Shown: in pieces, positions 43,494 through 52,659 of the stretch
How the letters are laid out: each line of letters begins with the position of its first letter
How positions within the stretch are numbered: position 1 is the first letter of the stretch
From: Myxococcales bacterium
GTDB taxonomy: Bacteria; Myxococcota_A; UBA9042
Direction: 5' to 3'
DNA: 64,000 bases
Assembly (NCBI GenBank): GCA_947491025.1
Contig: CANLIC010000022.1
Span: 1 to 64,000 of the forward strand
Notes under the pieces: generated by a model
What the model saw: only the letters and a program-made list of their open reading frames with translations
Told to the model about the DNA's origin: nothing
Database searches by the model: none
Position numbers and translations under genes: made by a program

Positions 43494-44620
43494 GCCTCTT
43501 CCTCGCGGTGGCGCTGCCACCCGGCGCGTGCCGACGGTTTCATGACCTCGGCGAGCACGCTGTCGTCGAGGCGGCGCCCGGCGGCGATGGCGCGGCGGTA
43601 GGCGAGGAAGTCGACTTCGCGCTCGGCGCGGTCGCCGAAGTGGAAGGCCGGGAAGCCTGCCGCCGCCTCGGTGTTCATGTTGAGCGCCAGCCACGAGCGG
43701 TTGCTCTCGCCGTTCTGCTGCCAGTGCTCGAGCTTCTTCTTGCGCAGGCTCTCGAGCGATTTGCGGGTGCAGTCGGGGAAGGTGTGCGCCAGCGCCGTGA
43801 CCATGGCCTCGACCTCGCGGTCGAGCAGCGACAGGTCGATGGTGCAGGCTGCGGCCTCGGCCTTGGCGGTGGCCAGCGCCGCGCCGCTCTTGCTCTCGCC
43901 GTAGACGATGCCGCCGAAGGCGTCGACGTAGCGCTCGGTGACGACCAGCGGGTTGGCGACGAAGCTGCCATCGGCGCGCTTGTGCACGGGGGCGATGGCG
44001 TTGAGCACGCCGAGGCGCAGCGCCTTGTGCGCCGACCATGGCGCGCCGCAGAGCACCATCGACTCGGCGGCTTTGGCCCAACCGACGAAGAGATGGAGGA
44101 AATCGGTCGAGCCGCCGTCGGGGGCCGAGCCGTGCAGCGGGCCGGCTTGACCGAAGCGGGCGTGGTCGCCGGCGACCGAGAAGTCGCAGGCCATGCCGAT
44201 CTCCTGCCCGCCGCCGATGCGCATGCCGTTGACGCGGCAGATGACCGGCTTGTCGCAGGTCAGGATCGCCGTGACCATGTCGTTGAAAAGCCGCATGTAC
44301 TGCAGGTACTCGTGCGGTCGATTGGCGTAGTAGGTCGCGTACTCGGCGGTGTTGCCACCGGTGCAGAAGGCGCGGTCGCCCGCGGCGGTAAAGACGACGG
44401 CGACGCAGGCCCGCTCGCAGCTGGCGCGGCGGAAGGCGAGGATGATCTCCTTGACCGCGGCCGTGGTGTAGCTGTTGAGCTGGCGCTCGTTGTCGAGCCA
44501 GATCCAGGTCTGGTGCAGGCCCTCGGCGACTGCGCCGGCGCGGTCGTGCACCGGGCGATGCTCGTAGCGGATGTGGCGCAACGCGACGCCCTCGACCAGC
44601 TCGTGGTTGTGCAGCTCCAT
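43490..44620 (-). CDS. oah: 6-oxocyclohex-1-ene-1-carbonyl-CoA hydrolase
   Basis: 376 residues, the usual length for Oah/BamA. This crotonase-fold enzyme hydrates and hydrolytically opens the ring of 6-oxocyclohex-1-enoyl-CoA to 3-hydroxypimelyl-CoA in anaerobic benzoyl-CoA degradation. Characteristic blocks are RPHEYLQYMRLFNDM, CDKPVICRVNGMRIGGGQEI, GMACDFSVAGDHARFGQAG, HGSAPDGGSTDFLHLFVGW and the Arg/Lys/Glu-rich C-terminal KSLESLRKKKLEHW. ATG 44620 (MELHNHELVEG) fits the family N-terminus; the frame upstream is Arg-rich. It is co-directional with had, 62 bases downstream. No benzoyl-CoA reductase is in the window. Confidence 0.93.
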   Translation of the reverse strand: MELHNHELVEGVALRHIRYEHRPVHDRAGAVAEGLHQTWIWLDNERQLNSYTTAAVKEIILAFRRASCERACVAVVFTAAGDRAFCTGGNTAEYATYYANRPHEYLQYMRLFNDMVTAILTCDKPVICRVNGMRIGGGQEIGMACDFSVAGDHARFGQAGPLHGSAPDGGSTDFLHLFVGWAKAAESMVLCGAPWSAHKALRLGVLNAIAPVHKRADGSFVANPLVVTERYVDAFGGIVYGESKSGAALATAKAEAAACTIDLSLLDREVEAMVTALAHTFPDCTRKSLESLRKKKLEHWQQNGESNRSWLALNMNTEAAAGFPAFHFGDRAEREVDFLAYRRAIAAGRRLDDSVLAEVMKPSARAGWQRHREEEA

Positions 44621-44682
44621 GGCCAACGATGCCTCCGTCGCCGCCCCCGCGGCCTCATGACCGGCGGAACCGGCCGTCGCCC

Positions 44683-45759
44683 CTAGGGGCAGAGCACCAT
44701 GCGGCGGCGCAGACGGTGCGCTGCCATGTCGTCGAGCACGCGCTGCACGTGGCGCAGCTCGCTCAGCTCGGTCGTGCCGCCGATGGCGACATCGCCGGCA
44801 AAAATCGCTTGCAAGATGGCTGGATAGGACTCGACCGGGCAGCCCCAGGTGCCGTGGACGGTGGCGTCGAAGGCCATGAGGTTGCTCCAGCGCAGCTCGA
44901 TGCGCGCCGGCGTAAAACCGACCTGGACCAAGGTCGCGCCGCGCGCCAACAGGCCGAAGGCGGCGAGCTGCCCGTCGGGGGTGCCGCTGCACTCGAAGAT
45001 TTTCCAGCGCAGCGAATCTGGCGCGTGGACGGCGGCGAGCCCATGCACGCGCTTGCGTAGCGCCTTGGCGTCAAGGTCGACGGTGACGCAAGGCTCGAAG
45101 TCGCCTAGGCCGCTGCCCATGCCGCCGACGAGGTCGAGGCGGGCGGCGTTGACGTCACAGGCGATGACGGCGGCGCCGCGGGCGCGGGCGATCTGGCTGA
45201 CGTAGCCACCGACGCCGCCGCCGGCGCCGAGGACGATGGCGCAGTCGCCCGCTGTGACGCCTGCGCGCGCGACCGCCTGCTATGCCGTCGAGACCGCGTC
45301 AGCGACCACGGCGAGCAGGCGGACGTCGAAGCCCTCCGGCGCGTCCTGGATCGGCACCAGCGGCGCTGCCGGCACCACCATGTGCGAGGCGAAGCCGCCG
45401 TGGATGTCGTTTCCGGGCATGCGCTGGCCCAAGCAGGCGTTGCCGCGGCCGGCGGCGCAGAACGCGCAATTGCCACAGGGCAACACGGCAGGAACCAATA
45501 CGATTTTCCCGAGAAGCGCCTGGCCGGCCGGCCCGGCCTCGATGACACGGCCGACGACCTCGTGGCCGAGCACCAAGGGCAGCGCGTGGTTGGGGCGCAC
45601 GGAACCGTCGGCGTAGCCGAGGTCGGTGTGGCAGACGCCGCAGGCGAGCACCTGCACCAGCGCCTCGTCGGCTGCGAGGGCGCCGATCTCCAGTGCGCCG
45701 CGCTGCAGCGGCTGGCCAGGGCTATGGAGGAAGTAAGCGTCGGCTTGGATGGGCGGCAT
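44683..45759 (-). pseudogene. had: 6-hydroxycyclohex-1-ene-1-carbonyl-CoA dehydrogenase with in-frame amber codon
   Basis: A 358-codon zinc-type alcohol dehydrogenase that oxidises 6-hydroxycyclohex-1-enoyl-CoA to the substrate of Oah. Seen are the catalytic-zinc segment CGVCHTDLGYADG, GHEVVGRV, structural-zinc Cys in PCGNCAFCAAGRGNAC and, downstream, the NAD site VLGAGGGVGGYV. The frame is continuous throughout except for one TAG at 45282-45280 (codon 160) within DAVSTA-stop-QAVARAG. Relatives read DAVSTPYQA there, so a single TAC-to-TAG change of Tyr is the simplest cause. The rest of the gene keeps normal coding bias, implying a recent mutation, a sequencing error, or readthrough. ATG 45759 has a GGGG-type ribosome-binding site. 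Confidence 0.88.
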
Positions 45760-45840
45760 CGCGACCCCTGCGTTCCGACAGACAAGGCCCAAGGTCGACA
45801 CTTGCAAGAGCGACGTGGCTGACGGTCGCCGCACGGCAGA

Positions 45841-46761
45841 TCAATCGGGCGGCGCGTCGGCGAAGACGTCGGCGGAGACCTGCAGGGCCGCGAACGAGGG
45901 AGCGAGGGCGGCGACGGCGGCCCCGACGGCGCGCTCATCGCCGTCGGCGACGACGACGCGGGCTTTGGGCAGGGGCATCGAGAACACCGAGATCTCCCGG
46001 CCGCGTACCGAAAAGACCTGACCATTGACCCCCGCGGCGGCGTCGCTGACGAGGTAGGCGGCGAGGGCGGCGACGTCTTCGGCGCGGGCGCGGCGCAGGC
46101 CCTCGACGCGGTCATCGCTGGCGCCAGCGCTTGGGATCGAAGCCGTCATGCGCGTCCAGGCAAAGGGGGCGATGGCGTTGGCCCGCACGCCGAAGCGCGC
46201 CATGTCGAGGGCGATGCTGCGCGTGAGCGCGACGAGGCCGAGCTTGGCTGCGGCGTAGTTGGCCTGGCCGACATTGCCGATGAGGCCCGACGTCGACGTC
46301 ATGTGGACCAGCGCGCCTCCGCCCTGAACGCGAAAGCGCTTGGCGAGCGCTGACGAGAGCAGAAAGCCGCCCTGCAAGTGCACGGCGATGACGGCGTCGA
46401 AGTCGGCTGCTTCTAACTTGTGGAAGATGCGGTCGCGCAAGATTCCGGCGCAGTGGACGCCGAAGTCGACCCGGTCGAACGCCATCTCGGCGGCAGCGAC
46501 CATGGCCTCGGCGTCGGCGGCGTCGGCCACTGAGCCGGCGTTGGCGATGGCCCGACCGCCGCCAGCGACGATGGCCTCGACCACCTCGGCCGCCTTGGCC
46601 GCGTCGCGACCGCCACCGTCGAGGGCAGTACCGAGATCGTTGACGACGACGGCGGCGCCTTGGCGGGCCAGCTCTAGCACGACGGCGCGACCGACGCCTT
46701 GACCCGCGCCGGTGACGATGCCGACCTTGCCGGCCAGGGGGGCGGCGCTCGCGGCGCTCAT
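45841..46761 (-). CDS. Short-chain dehydrogenase/reductase, probably a 3-hydroxyacyl-CoA dehydrogenase
   Basis: 306 residues. A classical SDR fold with the cofactor motif TGAGQGVGRA (17-26), NDLG after the second strand (NAD-type acidic residue), HCAGILRD, the catalytic Ser in MTSTSG and Tyr-Lys in NYAAAKLG. It is most like the SDR part of peroxisomal multifunctional enzymes and bacterial 3-hydroxyacyl-CoA dehydrogenases, which suits an acyl-CoA ring-degradation operon. The C-terminal ~50 residues (VFSVRGREISVFSMPLPKARVV) extend beyond the core. ATG 46761 overlaps the stop of the hemerythrin gene (ATGA). had follows after 81 bases. The substrate is inferred from neighbours only. Confidence 0.88.
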   Translation of the reverse strand: MSAASAAPLAGKVGIVTGAGQGVGRAVVLELARQGAAVVVNDLGTALDGGGRDAAKAAEVVEAIVAGGGRAIANAGSVADAADAEAMVAAAEMAFDRVDFGVHCAGILRDRIFHKLEAADFDAVIAVHLQGGFLLSSALAKRFRVQGGGALVHMTSTSGLIGNVGQANYAAAKLGLVALTRSIALDMARFGVRANAIAPFAWTRMTASIPSAGASDDRVEGLRRARAEDVAALAAYLVSDAAAGVNGQVFSVRGREISVFSMPLPKARVVVADGDERAVGAAVAALAPSFAALQVSADVFADAPPD

Positions 46762-47315
46762 GGCACGACGCCGCCGGCCCAGCGCGCCACCAGGGCCTCG
46801 CCGAGCGCTTCGAGGCTGACGCGGCGTGCGGCGTGGGTCTGCTCGAACGCGTCCATGGCGGCGTCGAGCTTCTTGTGGCCGGCGGCGTCGATCTGCTCCA
46901 TGGCCATGACGTAGAGCAGCTGGTCTTCCTTCTGGATGTGGAGCCGCAGCAGCTCGGCGAAGCCGTCGGCGGCGTCGATGGCCGACTCCCGCACCTCGTC
47001 GCCCCAAGGCTTCGGCACCACGCTGGCCTCGCGCAGCGTCGCCATCAGCGCCCGGCCCATGTCGTGCTCGTGCATCATCACGGCGATGGGCCCGCTGTGG
47101 CGCGGCATGCCGCTCTCACACAGCGCGACAAAGAGCATATCCTCTTCTTTGCCGTGGTGGTGCGCGTCGGTATAGTCGCCGACGAAGCGGAGGAAATCCT
47201 CGACGCCGACGCCGTCGCACTCGCGCCGCTCGACGGCACCCGCCCAGCCGTTGAGGGCGTCGAGGACGGCCTCGATGCGGCGGTGTTCCGTCATCAGTCG
47301 CTCGATGAGTCGCAT
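46758..47315 (-). CDS. Hemerythrin-like di-iron protein
   Basis: 185 residues. A hemerythrin HHE-type four-helix protein with iron-ligand candidates in MTEHRRIEAVL, DAHHHGKEEDMLF, MMHEHDMGRAL and LLRLHIQKEDQLLY. Such proteins bind oxygen or nitric oxide, or store or repair iron. As the first gene of an operon otherwise coding for benzoyl-CoA-type enzymes, it may act as an oxygen scavenger or sensor for an oxygen-sensitive pathway (inference). ATG 47315 was chosen because it begins the domain (MRLIERLMTEH) and follows a GGGGG-rich ribosome-binding region. Its stop overlaps the SDR start (ATGA). Confidence 0.88.
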   Translation of the reverse strand: MRLIERLMTEHRRIEAVLDALNGWAGAVERRECDGVGVEDFLRFVGDYTDAHHHGKEEDMLFVALCESGMPRHSGPIAVMMHEHDMGRALMATLREASVVPKPWGDEVRESAIDAADGFAELLRLHIQKEDQLLYVMAMEQIDAAGHKKLDAAMDAFEQTHAARRVSLEALGEALVARWAGGVVP

Positions 47316-47532
47316 GCCAACCCCCGGGCGCTGAGGGCGCCTGACCCGCAAGCTAGGCGTCGCTTGCAAGGGCGTCGGACGATTCGCAGGTCGCGCGCCG
47401 GTCTCGCCGACGGAGGGGAAGGACGACGACGCGCAGCGCTCGACCTTTGGGATGGCGTTGCCTTCGCTGTCCTTGGGGCGGCCAGAACTTCGCACGCCGT
47501 GGCCGCGGTTGTGGACGGAAGTCGGCGCCCGC

Positions 47533-48084
47533 TCAGCCCATCAGCGCGGCAACCTCTTGCACGCTGCGCCAGTTGCGCTGGGTGAAGTTGCAGCCGAGCG
47601 CGCGCTCGAAGACGTCGATGGTCAGCTTGGACTTGCCGAGGCCCCCCGGCGTGTGCAGGTAGAGCTCGCGGCCGATCGCCTCGCAGCGGTCGTCGCCAAA
47701 ACGGGCGCGGTCAACCCTGTCGAGCGCGGCCGAGTCGAACGCAGCGTCGGCGAAGTAGACGTGCAGCCGCGCGGGATCGGCCTCCTCGGCTTCGAACGGG
47801 TGCGCCCCTAGGATGGCGAGCAGCTCGTGCCGCTCACGCACGATGACGCTGCAATCAAAGCCGAAGTCGGCCACAATCGCCGCTGCGATGTCCGCCGCGG
47901 CCTGTCCGGCGCTGCCGCTGCCGGTGCAGACGACGTTGCCGCTCTGCAGGTAGGTCGCGACTTCCGAAAAGCCACGGGTTTGCAGGCTGGTCCGCAGGGC
48001 CGCCATCGGCAGCTTGCGGTGGCCACCGACGTTGACGCCGCGTAGGAAGGCGGCGAGGCGCAGCGGGCTCGGGCTTGCGGTCAT
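47533..48084 (-). CDS. DUF1697 family protein
   Basis: 183 residues, full length for DUF1697. Family landmarks are LAAFLRGVNVGGHRKLPMAALR at the N-terminus, VATYLQSGNVVC, VRERHELLAIL, LHVYFADAAFD and a C-terminal KLTIDVFERALGCNFTQRNWRSV. The family is widespread in bacteria, is thought to have an alpha/beta fold, and has no known biochemical role. It appears to be a single-gene unit with about 217 bases upstream before the hemerythrin start. Confidence 0.9.
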   Translation of the reverse strand: MTASPSPLRLAAFLRGVNVGGHRKLPMAALRTSLQTRGFSEVATYLQSGNVVCTGSGSAGQAAADIAAAIVADFGFDCSVIVRERHELLAILGAHPFEAEEADPARLHVYFADAAFDSAALDRVDRARFGDDRCEAIGRELYLHTPGGLGKSKLTIDVFERALGCNFTQRNWRSVQEVAALMG

Positions 48085-48160
48085 CGGGGCTCCCGTGGCG
48101 CGGCGGCGTTTGCCGACGGGGCCCCTCGGGCGGCAGGCGCCGGCATCACAAGCTGTGCCG

Positions 48161-48934
48161 TCACAGGCAGTTGTACCAGGTGTTGATCTTCCAGTTGCCG
48201 TACTTGCAGTGGTACTGGTTCACGTAGACGCAGCAGGTCGGATAGTCGCAGGTGATGACGCAGTCCGGGCAGCAAGGGCTGCCTTCGGGGTAGGGCGCGC
48301 TCGGGCAGCTGCAGGCGACGCCTTGGCAGTGTTGCGGGTCGTAGGCGTTGCTGGCGTCGGGAGGCAGCAGCAGGCCGTCGATGCAGGTAGCGCCGCCGTC
48401 GCTCGGGGGTGGGTTGGTGTCGGCAGCGGTCGCGTCTGGGGCCGTGTCCTTGGCGGGTTCGATGGTGTCGGCGTCGGGGAGGGCGTCGGGGGCGGCGTCG
48501 CTTTCGGAATCGGGAGCGGCGGCGTCGAGGCTGGCGTCCGTTGCGGCGTCGGGCGTGGCATCGGGGGTGGCGTCCGGTGCCTCTGCGACGTCGGCGTCGG
48601 GCGGAAGATTGGGAAGTTCGGGGGTTTCGGTGGCGTCGCTCGCACTGATGGCGTCGGCGGCGTCATCGCCGCTCTTGATGTCCGTGGCGCCAGCGCTGTC
48701 TGCGGACGCAGAGGCGTCGTCGATTTCGGCCGCGTCTTGGCCGCTCTTGCCGTCCTCGGCTGGGGTCAGCTGCATTGCGTCGCTGGTTTCCTTCGTGTCG
48801 GCGGTGTCGGTCGCGGTCATCGCGGCATCGGCGTCTTGGCCTGGCGTCAGGCCCGGCTGGGAAGCGCAGGCGGCGACGACGAGGGCCAACCCGGTGAGCA
48901 TCGCATCGAGGTTTCGGGTCCGCGTCCGTGCCAT
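48161..48934 (-). CDS. Lipoprotein with long Asp/Ala linker and Cys-rich C-terminus
   Basis: 257 residues. The signal peptide ends in ALVVAAC (Cys about 23). Residues ~30-185 are low-complexity Asp/Ala/Thr/Ser/Pro. The C-terminal ~70 residues hold about 10 Cys (CSCPSAPYPEG, CCPDCVITCDYPTCCVYV, then WYNCL), suggesting a small disulfide-locked knob on a flexible acidic stalk displayed at the cell surface. No homologous family is recognised. A GGGAG ribosome-binding site lies six bases before ATG 48934. Confidence 0.78.
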   Translation of the reverse strand: MARTRTRNLDAMLTGLALVVAACASQPGLTPGQDADAAMTATDTADTKETSDAMQLTPAEDGKSGQDAAEIDDASASADSAGATDIKSGDDAADAISASDATETPELPNLPPDADVAEAPDATPDATPDAATDASLDAAAPDSESDAAPDALPDADTIEPAKDTAPDATAADTNPPPSDGGATCIDGLLLPPDASNAYDPQHCQGVACSCPSAPYPEGSPCCPDCVITCDYPTCCVYVNQYHCKYGNWKINTWYNCL

Positions 48935-49272
48935 GATGGGCTCCCTGCAGTGGCGATTGCGCGGCGACGCCTGGCCGGGGCGGGGCCTCGCGTCGTGGGG
49001 TAGCGTGGCATTGGCTGGGGCGGGCGTCTATGCGGGGTTGGGGGCGTGGCGGCGGGCGAGTGGCGTCGGCGCGCCTTCAGGCCTTCGCTTGAGGTTGCCT
49101 CGGCCGTCGGTGCCGGGTTGGGCGAGGGGGGGCAGCGTGCGCGCCCAGGTGGGAGCGGCACAGTTTGGAGCGTGCGATCCGGCCGACCAGCAGAGCGCAT
49201 GAAATCGGCCGGCGGCGGCCCGCGCGCGCGGTCGCAATTCTCTCCCACGCTCGCGGCCCCCTCTCCCGCCCA
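48935..49272. other. Intergenic region upstream of the Asp-rich lipoprotein
   Basis: 338 bases between the minus-strand lipoprotein start and the end of the beta-helix gene. No plausible reading frame with family-like translation was found. It contains G-rich tracts (for example near 49129-49136) but no clear terminator or operator. Confidence 0.5.
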
Positions 49273-52005
49273 CTAGAAGCCAGCCACAGGCGCCTTCGGC
49301 ACCGCGAGCCCCTGGTCGCTGGCAGTCGAAGCCAAGGAAGCGCCGACGATCGCACAGTCCTCGCGCAACCAGGTTCCGCCGCCCTGCTTGGCGAGGCCGT
49401 AGATCCCGCCCCGCAGCAGGGTCGCTTGCAAGAGAACGCCGACGGCCGCGTCGACAAGCACGCCCGCGCGCTCACTCTCGAGCACCAGCGAGCGCCGCAC
49501 CTCGACCGCGCTCTGACCGACGGCGACGAGGCCGTCCGCGAGCACCGCCCCCAGCCCGAGGTCGGTCCGCACCAGCGGTCCCAGGCGCGTGTTGCGAATG
49601 ACGCAGTCGGTGACGACGGCTTTGGCGTTGTCGACCGCGATCCCTGTGGCGAGGTTCTCTGCGACGACGCTGTTGCGCAGGGTCAGCTCGCTCTGCAGCG
49701 CCGCGTAGACGCCGTGACCGCCGCCGCCATCGCTCTTGCGCGCGCTCGTCATGTCGATGCGCACGCCGTCAGCGACGACCTGGGTGCCTGGGTGCGCCAT
49801 GACCAAGCCGACGCTGCGATTGGAGAGCGCATGCACCCCAGCGAGGGCGACCCGAACGCCCGAGACCACCGCGAGACCAAGGCCGAAATCTCCCGAGGCG
49901 TCCGGGCGTCCCCCCTCCACGCGCACGTCGGCCAGCTCGACTTCCCCTTTCGCCTCGCCTCCCAGTCGAATGCCGCCGCCTTCGCAATCGCGCACCCGCA
50001 GACCCTGGACACGCCCAGGCGCGCTCTGCAAATCGACGCCGATGGCGAACGGAAGGCCCGGCATCGGGTCATAGACGCGGCGCACATCGACCTCGGTCAA
50101 CACGACGCGCGACGTCGGCGGGCACGAGTCACCGATCTGTACGTACAAGCCTGACTCCGCCACGTCTTCGATCTGGGTCCTTCGCACGGTGACGGAGACA
50201 CACCCTACTGCGAGAATCGCCTCTGATTGCAATACTTTATTGGCATGACGGATGTCTCGAATGATCACCCAATCGAGCGACAACGCGCTCCCGTCGTCTT
50301 CGACCCAGATGCCGAAGCCGACGGAGTCGACGACCATCGACCTCCGGATGTCTGCGCTAGCGCCTGCTCGGACATAGACACCGACGCCTGGCAGGAGGAC
50401 ATCGCCGGAGTTCAAGGTGCGTATGCCGTAGATCGACGCAAACTGGAGCTTCAGGGAGGACTCCTTGTTGTCCGACCGAATGGCGACTCCCTCGATGCCG
50501 GTGATGCGCACGGCCCGCAAATCCGCGACGGTCCCGGTGCCGATGAACGCTCCTTCGGAGTACGAGGTGTCGCTCAGGGTCGGCCGAACGCCGTCGATCA
50601 GCAGGCGCTCGGCCGTCAACGTGCTCTTGGAGGATGCGAACAGGCCGAATTCCCGCGTGCCGACGAAAGCGACGCGCCGGAGCTTCACCGTGGCGCCCGG
50701 CTCGGCGCGTAGACCCGCGCCGCCGAGGGCTGGCACGCCATTCGGGTTCGTGGCGTCGACCAGCAGGTCGACCGCGTCCAGCGTGCTCGAGACGCGGATG
50801 ACGATGGCGTCGCCGTGGGTCCCGCGAACACGGACCCGCGCGAGCGTGACGTTGCCGAGGATATCGACGAAGATCCCCTCTGCGTGCTGTTGCTTCGCAT
50901 CCGGCAACACGTCGTCGATGAGGCAATCGTTCAGCACGGCTTGGGTGCCGTACGTCAACGAGATCCCCCGCGAGATCGCGCCGGTGACCCGGACGCGCTC
51001 GAACACCAAATCGGCCGCGCCCTCCGCCTGGATGCCGCGCGTGCCACCCTCGAGCTGCAGGCCTCGCAGCACGCTCCCCGCGGCCTTGCCCTTCATCTCG
51101 ACATTCGGTTTTCCGACAACCCCTTGCAAACGCACGGTCTTTGCGCAGCGGCCGATGAGCTTGACCGGCTTCGTCAAGAAAATGCCACCTGCGTAGAGAC
51201 CATCGGTGATGGCGATGGTGCCTCCCGACGTCACCGCTTCCAGCGCCTCCGCGAGCTTCTGGAAGGGCGCCTCGTGGCTCCCATCCCCGCCGGCGGGTGC
51301 CGCGGCGTCGACGAAGACGACCCCAGGCCCCGGCGCGACCGCGTAAGGAGCAGCGCCGCAGTCCGTTGGGGATGGCGCGCAGGCCGGCAAGGCGTCGGCC
51401 GCCGGCGTGTGGACGGGGTCAAAGCCGTCGGGGCAGGGTCTCTCTGGCCCGCGTAGCGGTCGGCAGGTCCCGGGCGCGATGGGATCGGGGGCCTCGCCCA
51501 CAGGGCAGCCCATCTCGCCTGGGCCGCAGTCGCGCGGGGCCGCGTCGGGGCCGTCGGCGCACCAGCGCGGCGAGGGCCAGCTTCCCTCAGGCCCGACGCT
51601 CGAGCCTGCGGCGCGGCAGCCACCCGTGGCGGCCGGCACCTCACCAGCGGCGCACGAGACGGCCCCAGGGGCATTGCAGGCCGTGGCCTCCAGGCGACAG
51701 TCGTCGTCTCCCAGCTTGCACGGCGCGGCGGCGTCATCGATCCACCGGCTGCACCAACGCGGCACGCATGCTTGCAAGGCGGCGCCGGTCAGCGTCGCGC
51801 AGCTCGACGGTCCGACCGCGGCGCAGGCGCCATCCTCGACGCGGGCCTCGCCGGTGGGACAAGGCAACGCCTCGGCCGCTGTGTCGGCGTCGCTCGCGTC
51901 GGGGCCCACGCCGGCATCAGCGACTGGAGACGCGGCAGGCGCAGCGCACGCGACCAACCAGCCAACCGCAGCCAGCGCTGCCCATGGGCCTAGCGCGCCG
52001 CGCAT
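49273..52005 (-). CDS. Right-handed parallel beta-helix lipoprotein
   Basis: 910 residues. The signal peptide ends in AAVGWLVAC (Cys about 18) and is followed by an Asp/Ala linker and a Cys-rich Ala/Gly region (to about residue 230). From there the sequence is a long right-handed beta-helix, beginning with the DUF1565-like VFVDAAAPAGGDGSHEAPFQKLAEALE and GTIAITDGLYAGGI. Dozens of short hydrophobic strands with Asn/Asp/Val ladders follow (VLNDCLIDDV, VVADGVRIDM, VVTDCVIRNT). Such proteins bind or cleave polysaccharide, or act as adhesins. No catalytic Asp/His set of a known polysaccharide lyase could be singled out. ATG 52005 has GGGAG just upstream. Confidence 0.85.
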   Translation of the reverse strand: MRGALGPWAALAAVGWLVACAAPAASPVADAGVGPDASDADTAAEALPCPTGEARVEDGACAAVGPSSCATLTGAALQACVPRWCSRWIDDAAAPCKLGDDDCRLEATACNAPGAVSCAAGEVPAATGGCRAAGSSVGPEGSWPSPRWCADGPDAAPRDCGPGEMGCPVGEAPDPIAPGTCRPLRGPERPCPDGFDPVHTPAADALPACAPSPTDCGAAPYAVAPGPGVVFVDAAAPAGGDGSHEAPFQKLAEALEAVTSGGTIAITDGLYAGGIFLTKPVKLIGRCAKTVRLQGVVGKPNVEMKGKAAGSVLRGLQLEGGTRGIQAEGAADLVFERVRVTGAISRGISLTYGTQAVLNDCLIDDVLPDAKQQHAEGIFVDILGNVTLARVRVRGTHGDAIVIRVSSTLDAVDLLVDATNPNGVPALGGAGLRAEPGATVKLRRVAFVGTREFGLFASSKSTLTAERLLIDGVRPTLSDTSYSEGAFIGTGTVADLRAVRITGIEGVAIRSDNKESSLKLQFASIYGIRTLNSGDVLLPGVGVYVRAGASADIRRSMVVDSVGFGIWVEDDGSALSLDWVIIRDIRHANKVLQSEAILAVGCVSVTVRRTQIEDVAESGLYVQIGDSCPPTSRVVLTEVDVRRVYDPMPGLPFAIGVDLQSAPGRVQGLRVRDCEGGGIRLGGEAKGEVELADVRVEGGRPDASGDFGLGLAVVSGVRVALAGVHALSNRSVGLVMAHPGTQVVADGVRIDMTSARKSDGGGGHGVYAALQSELTLRNSVVAENLATGIAVDNAKAVVTDCVIRNTRLGPLVRTDLGLGAVLADGLVAVGQSAVEVRRSLVLESERAGVLVDAAVGVLLQATLLRGGIYGLAKQGGGTWLREDCAIVGASLASTASDQGLAVPKAPVAGF

Positions 52006-52659
52006 GTCTCCCACTGCGCCCCTCGAATCATGCGAGTCTCCGCCAGGGTCCGACCGCAGGCGCACCACGGCGCCATGTTGAGCAGGCGCCGGCCGAAGTC
52101 GCCAGCTTAGCAAGGGTCAAGCGCCCGCCGCCAGCCTTGGCCGCTTGGTGCCGAGTGCCGGGTGTCGTGTACGGCCGTCGACACTCATTTGCGCCTCAAC
52201 CGGGCGCCACCGCCACGCTCGGCCCACCCGATGTGCCCAATCGACCGACGCCTACGGTGCTTCGGTTCCTGGTCTCGACGGCGATGAGGGTGAGCCAGTG
52301 GGGGCGACGCTGCCTACCCGCCACGTCATCCAGTGGCTCCTTGAGCCGTGTTGCCTGCGGGCTTCGTCGTCGCCGATGCGAAGTTGTGCGGGAGCGACCC
52401 CCTTGGCGACGCGCTAGGAGAAGAGGCCGGCAGCGGCGGGCCGGTCTTTTCCTCGCGCATCTGCGTGGGTGAGCACTTGGACCTCTCGCTTCCACGCCGA
52501 CTGAATGCGCTGCAGCCACGGGCCAAGGCCGCCCCGGGCGGGTCGCCTTCGCCGATGCGCTCGAGCTGCTGGCTCAGCGGCGCCGCGTCGACGGCCGGAT
52601 GGAAGTCAGGCGCGGCCGGCCGACATGAACTGAGGCAAGTGCCGGGACGGCGCCCACGG
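52006..52659. other. Intergenic region between beta-helix and sigma-factor genes
   Basis: 654 bases with no convincing gene. Open frames exist on both strands but are Arg/Pro/Ser-rich and match nothing. It should contain the beta-helix gene promoter, which could be a target of the ECF sigma factor encoded just upstream, but no -35/-10 pair could be identified with confidence. Confidence 0.5.

Noticed and set aside
42645-44081. A 478-codon minus-strand frame crossing the OLD nuclease and oah genes
   Set aside because: It overlaps two well-supported genes. Only the short segment after the GTG at 43493 has proper codon bias, and that part is listed as a stub.
45280-45282. Pyrrolysine insertion at the had amber codon
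   Set aside because: The site is a conserved Tyr in relatives and not a known pyrrolysine position. No pyl genes are in the window. A point mutation or sequencing error is simpler.
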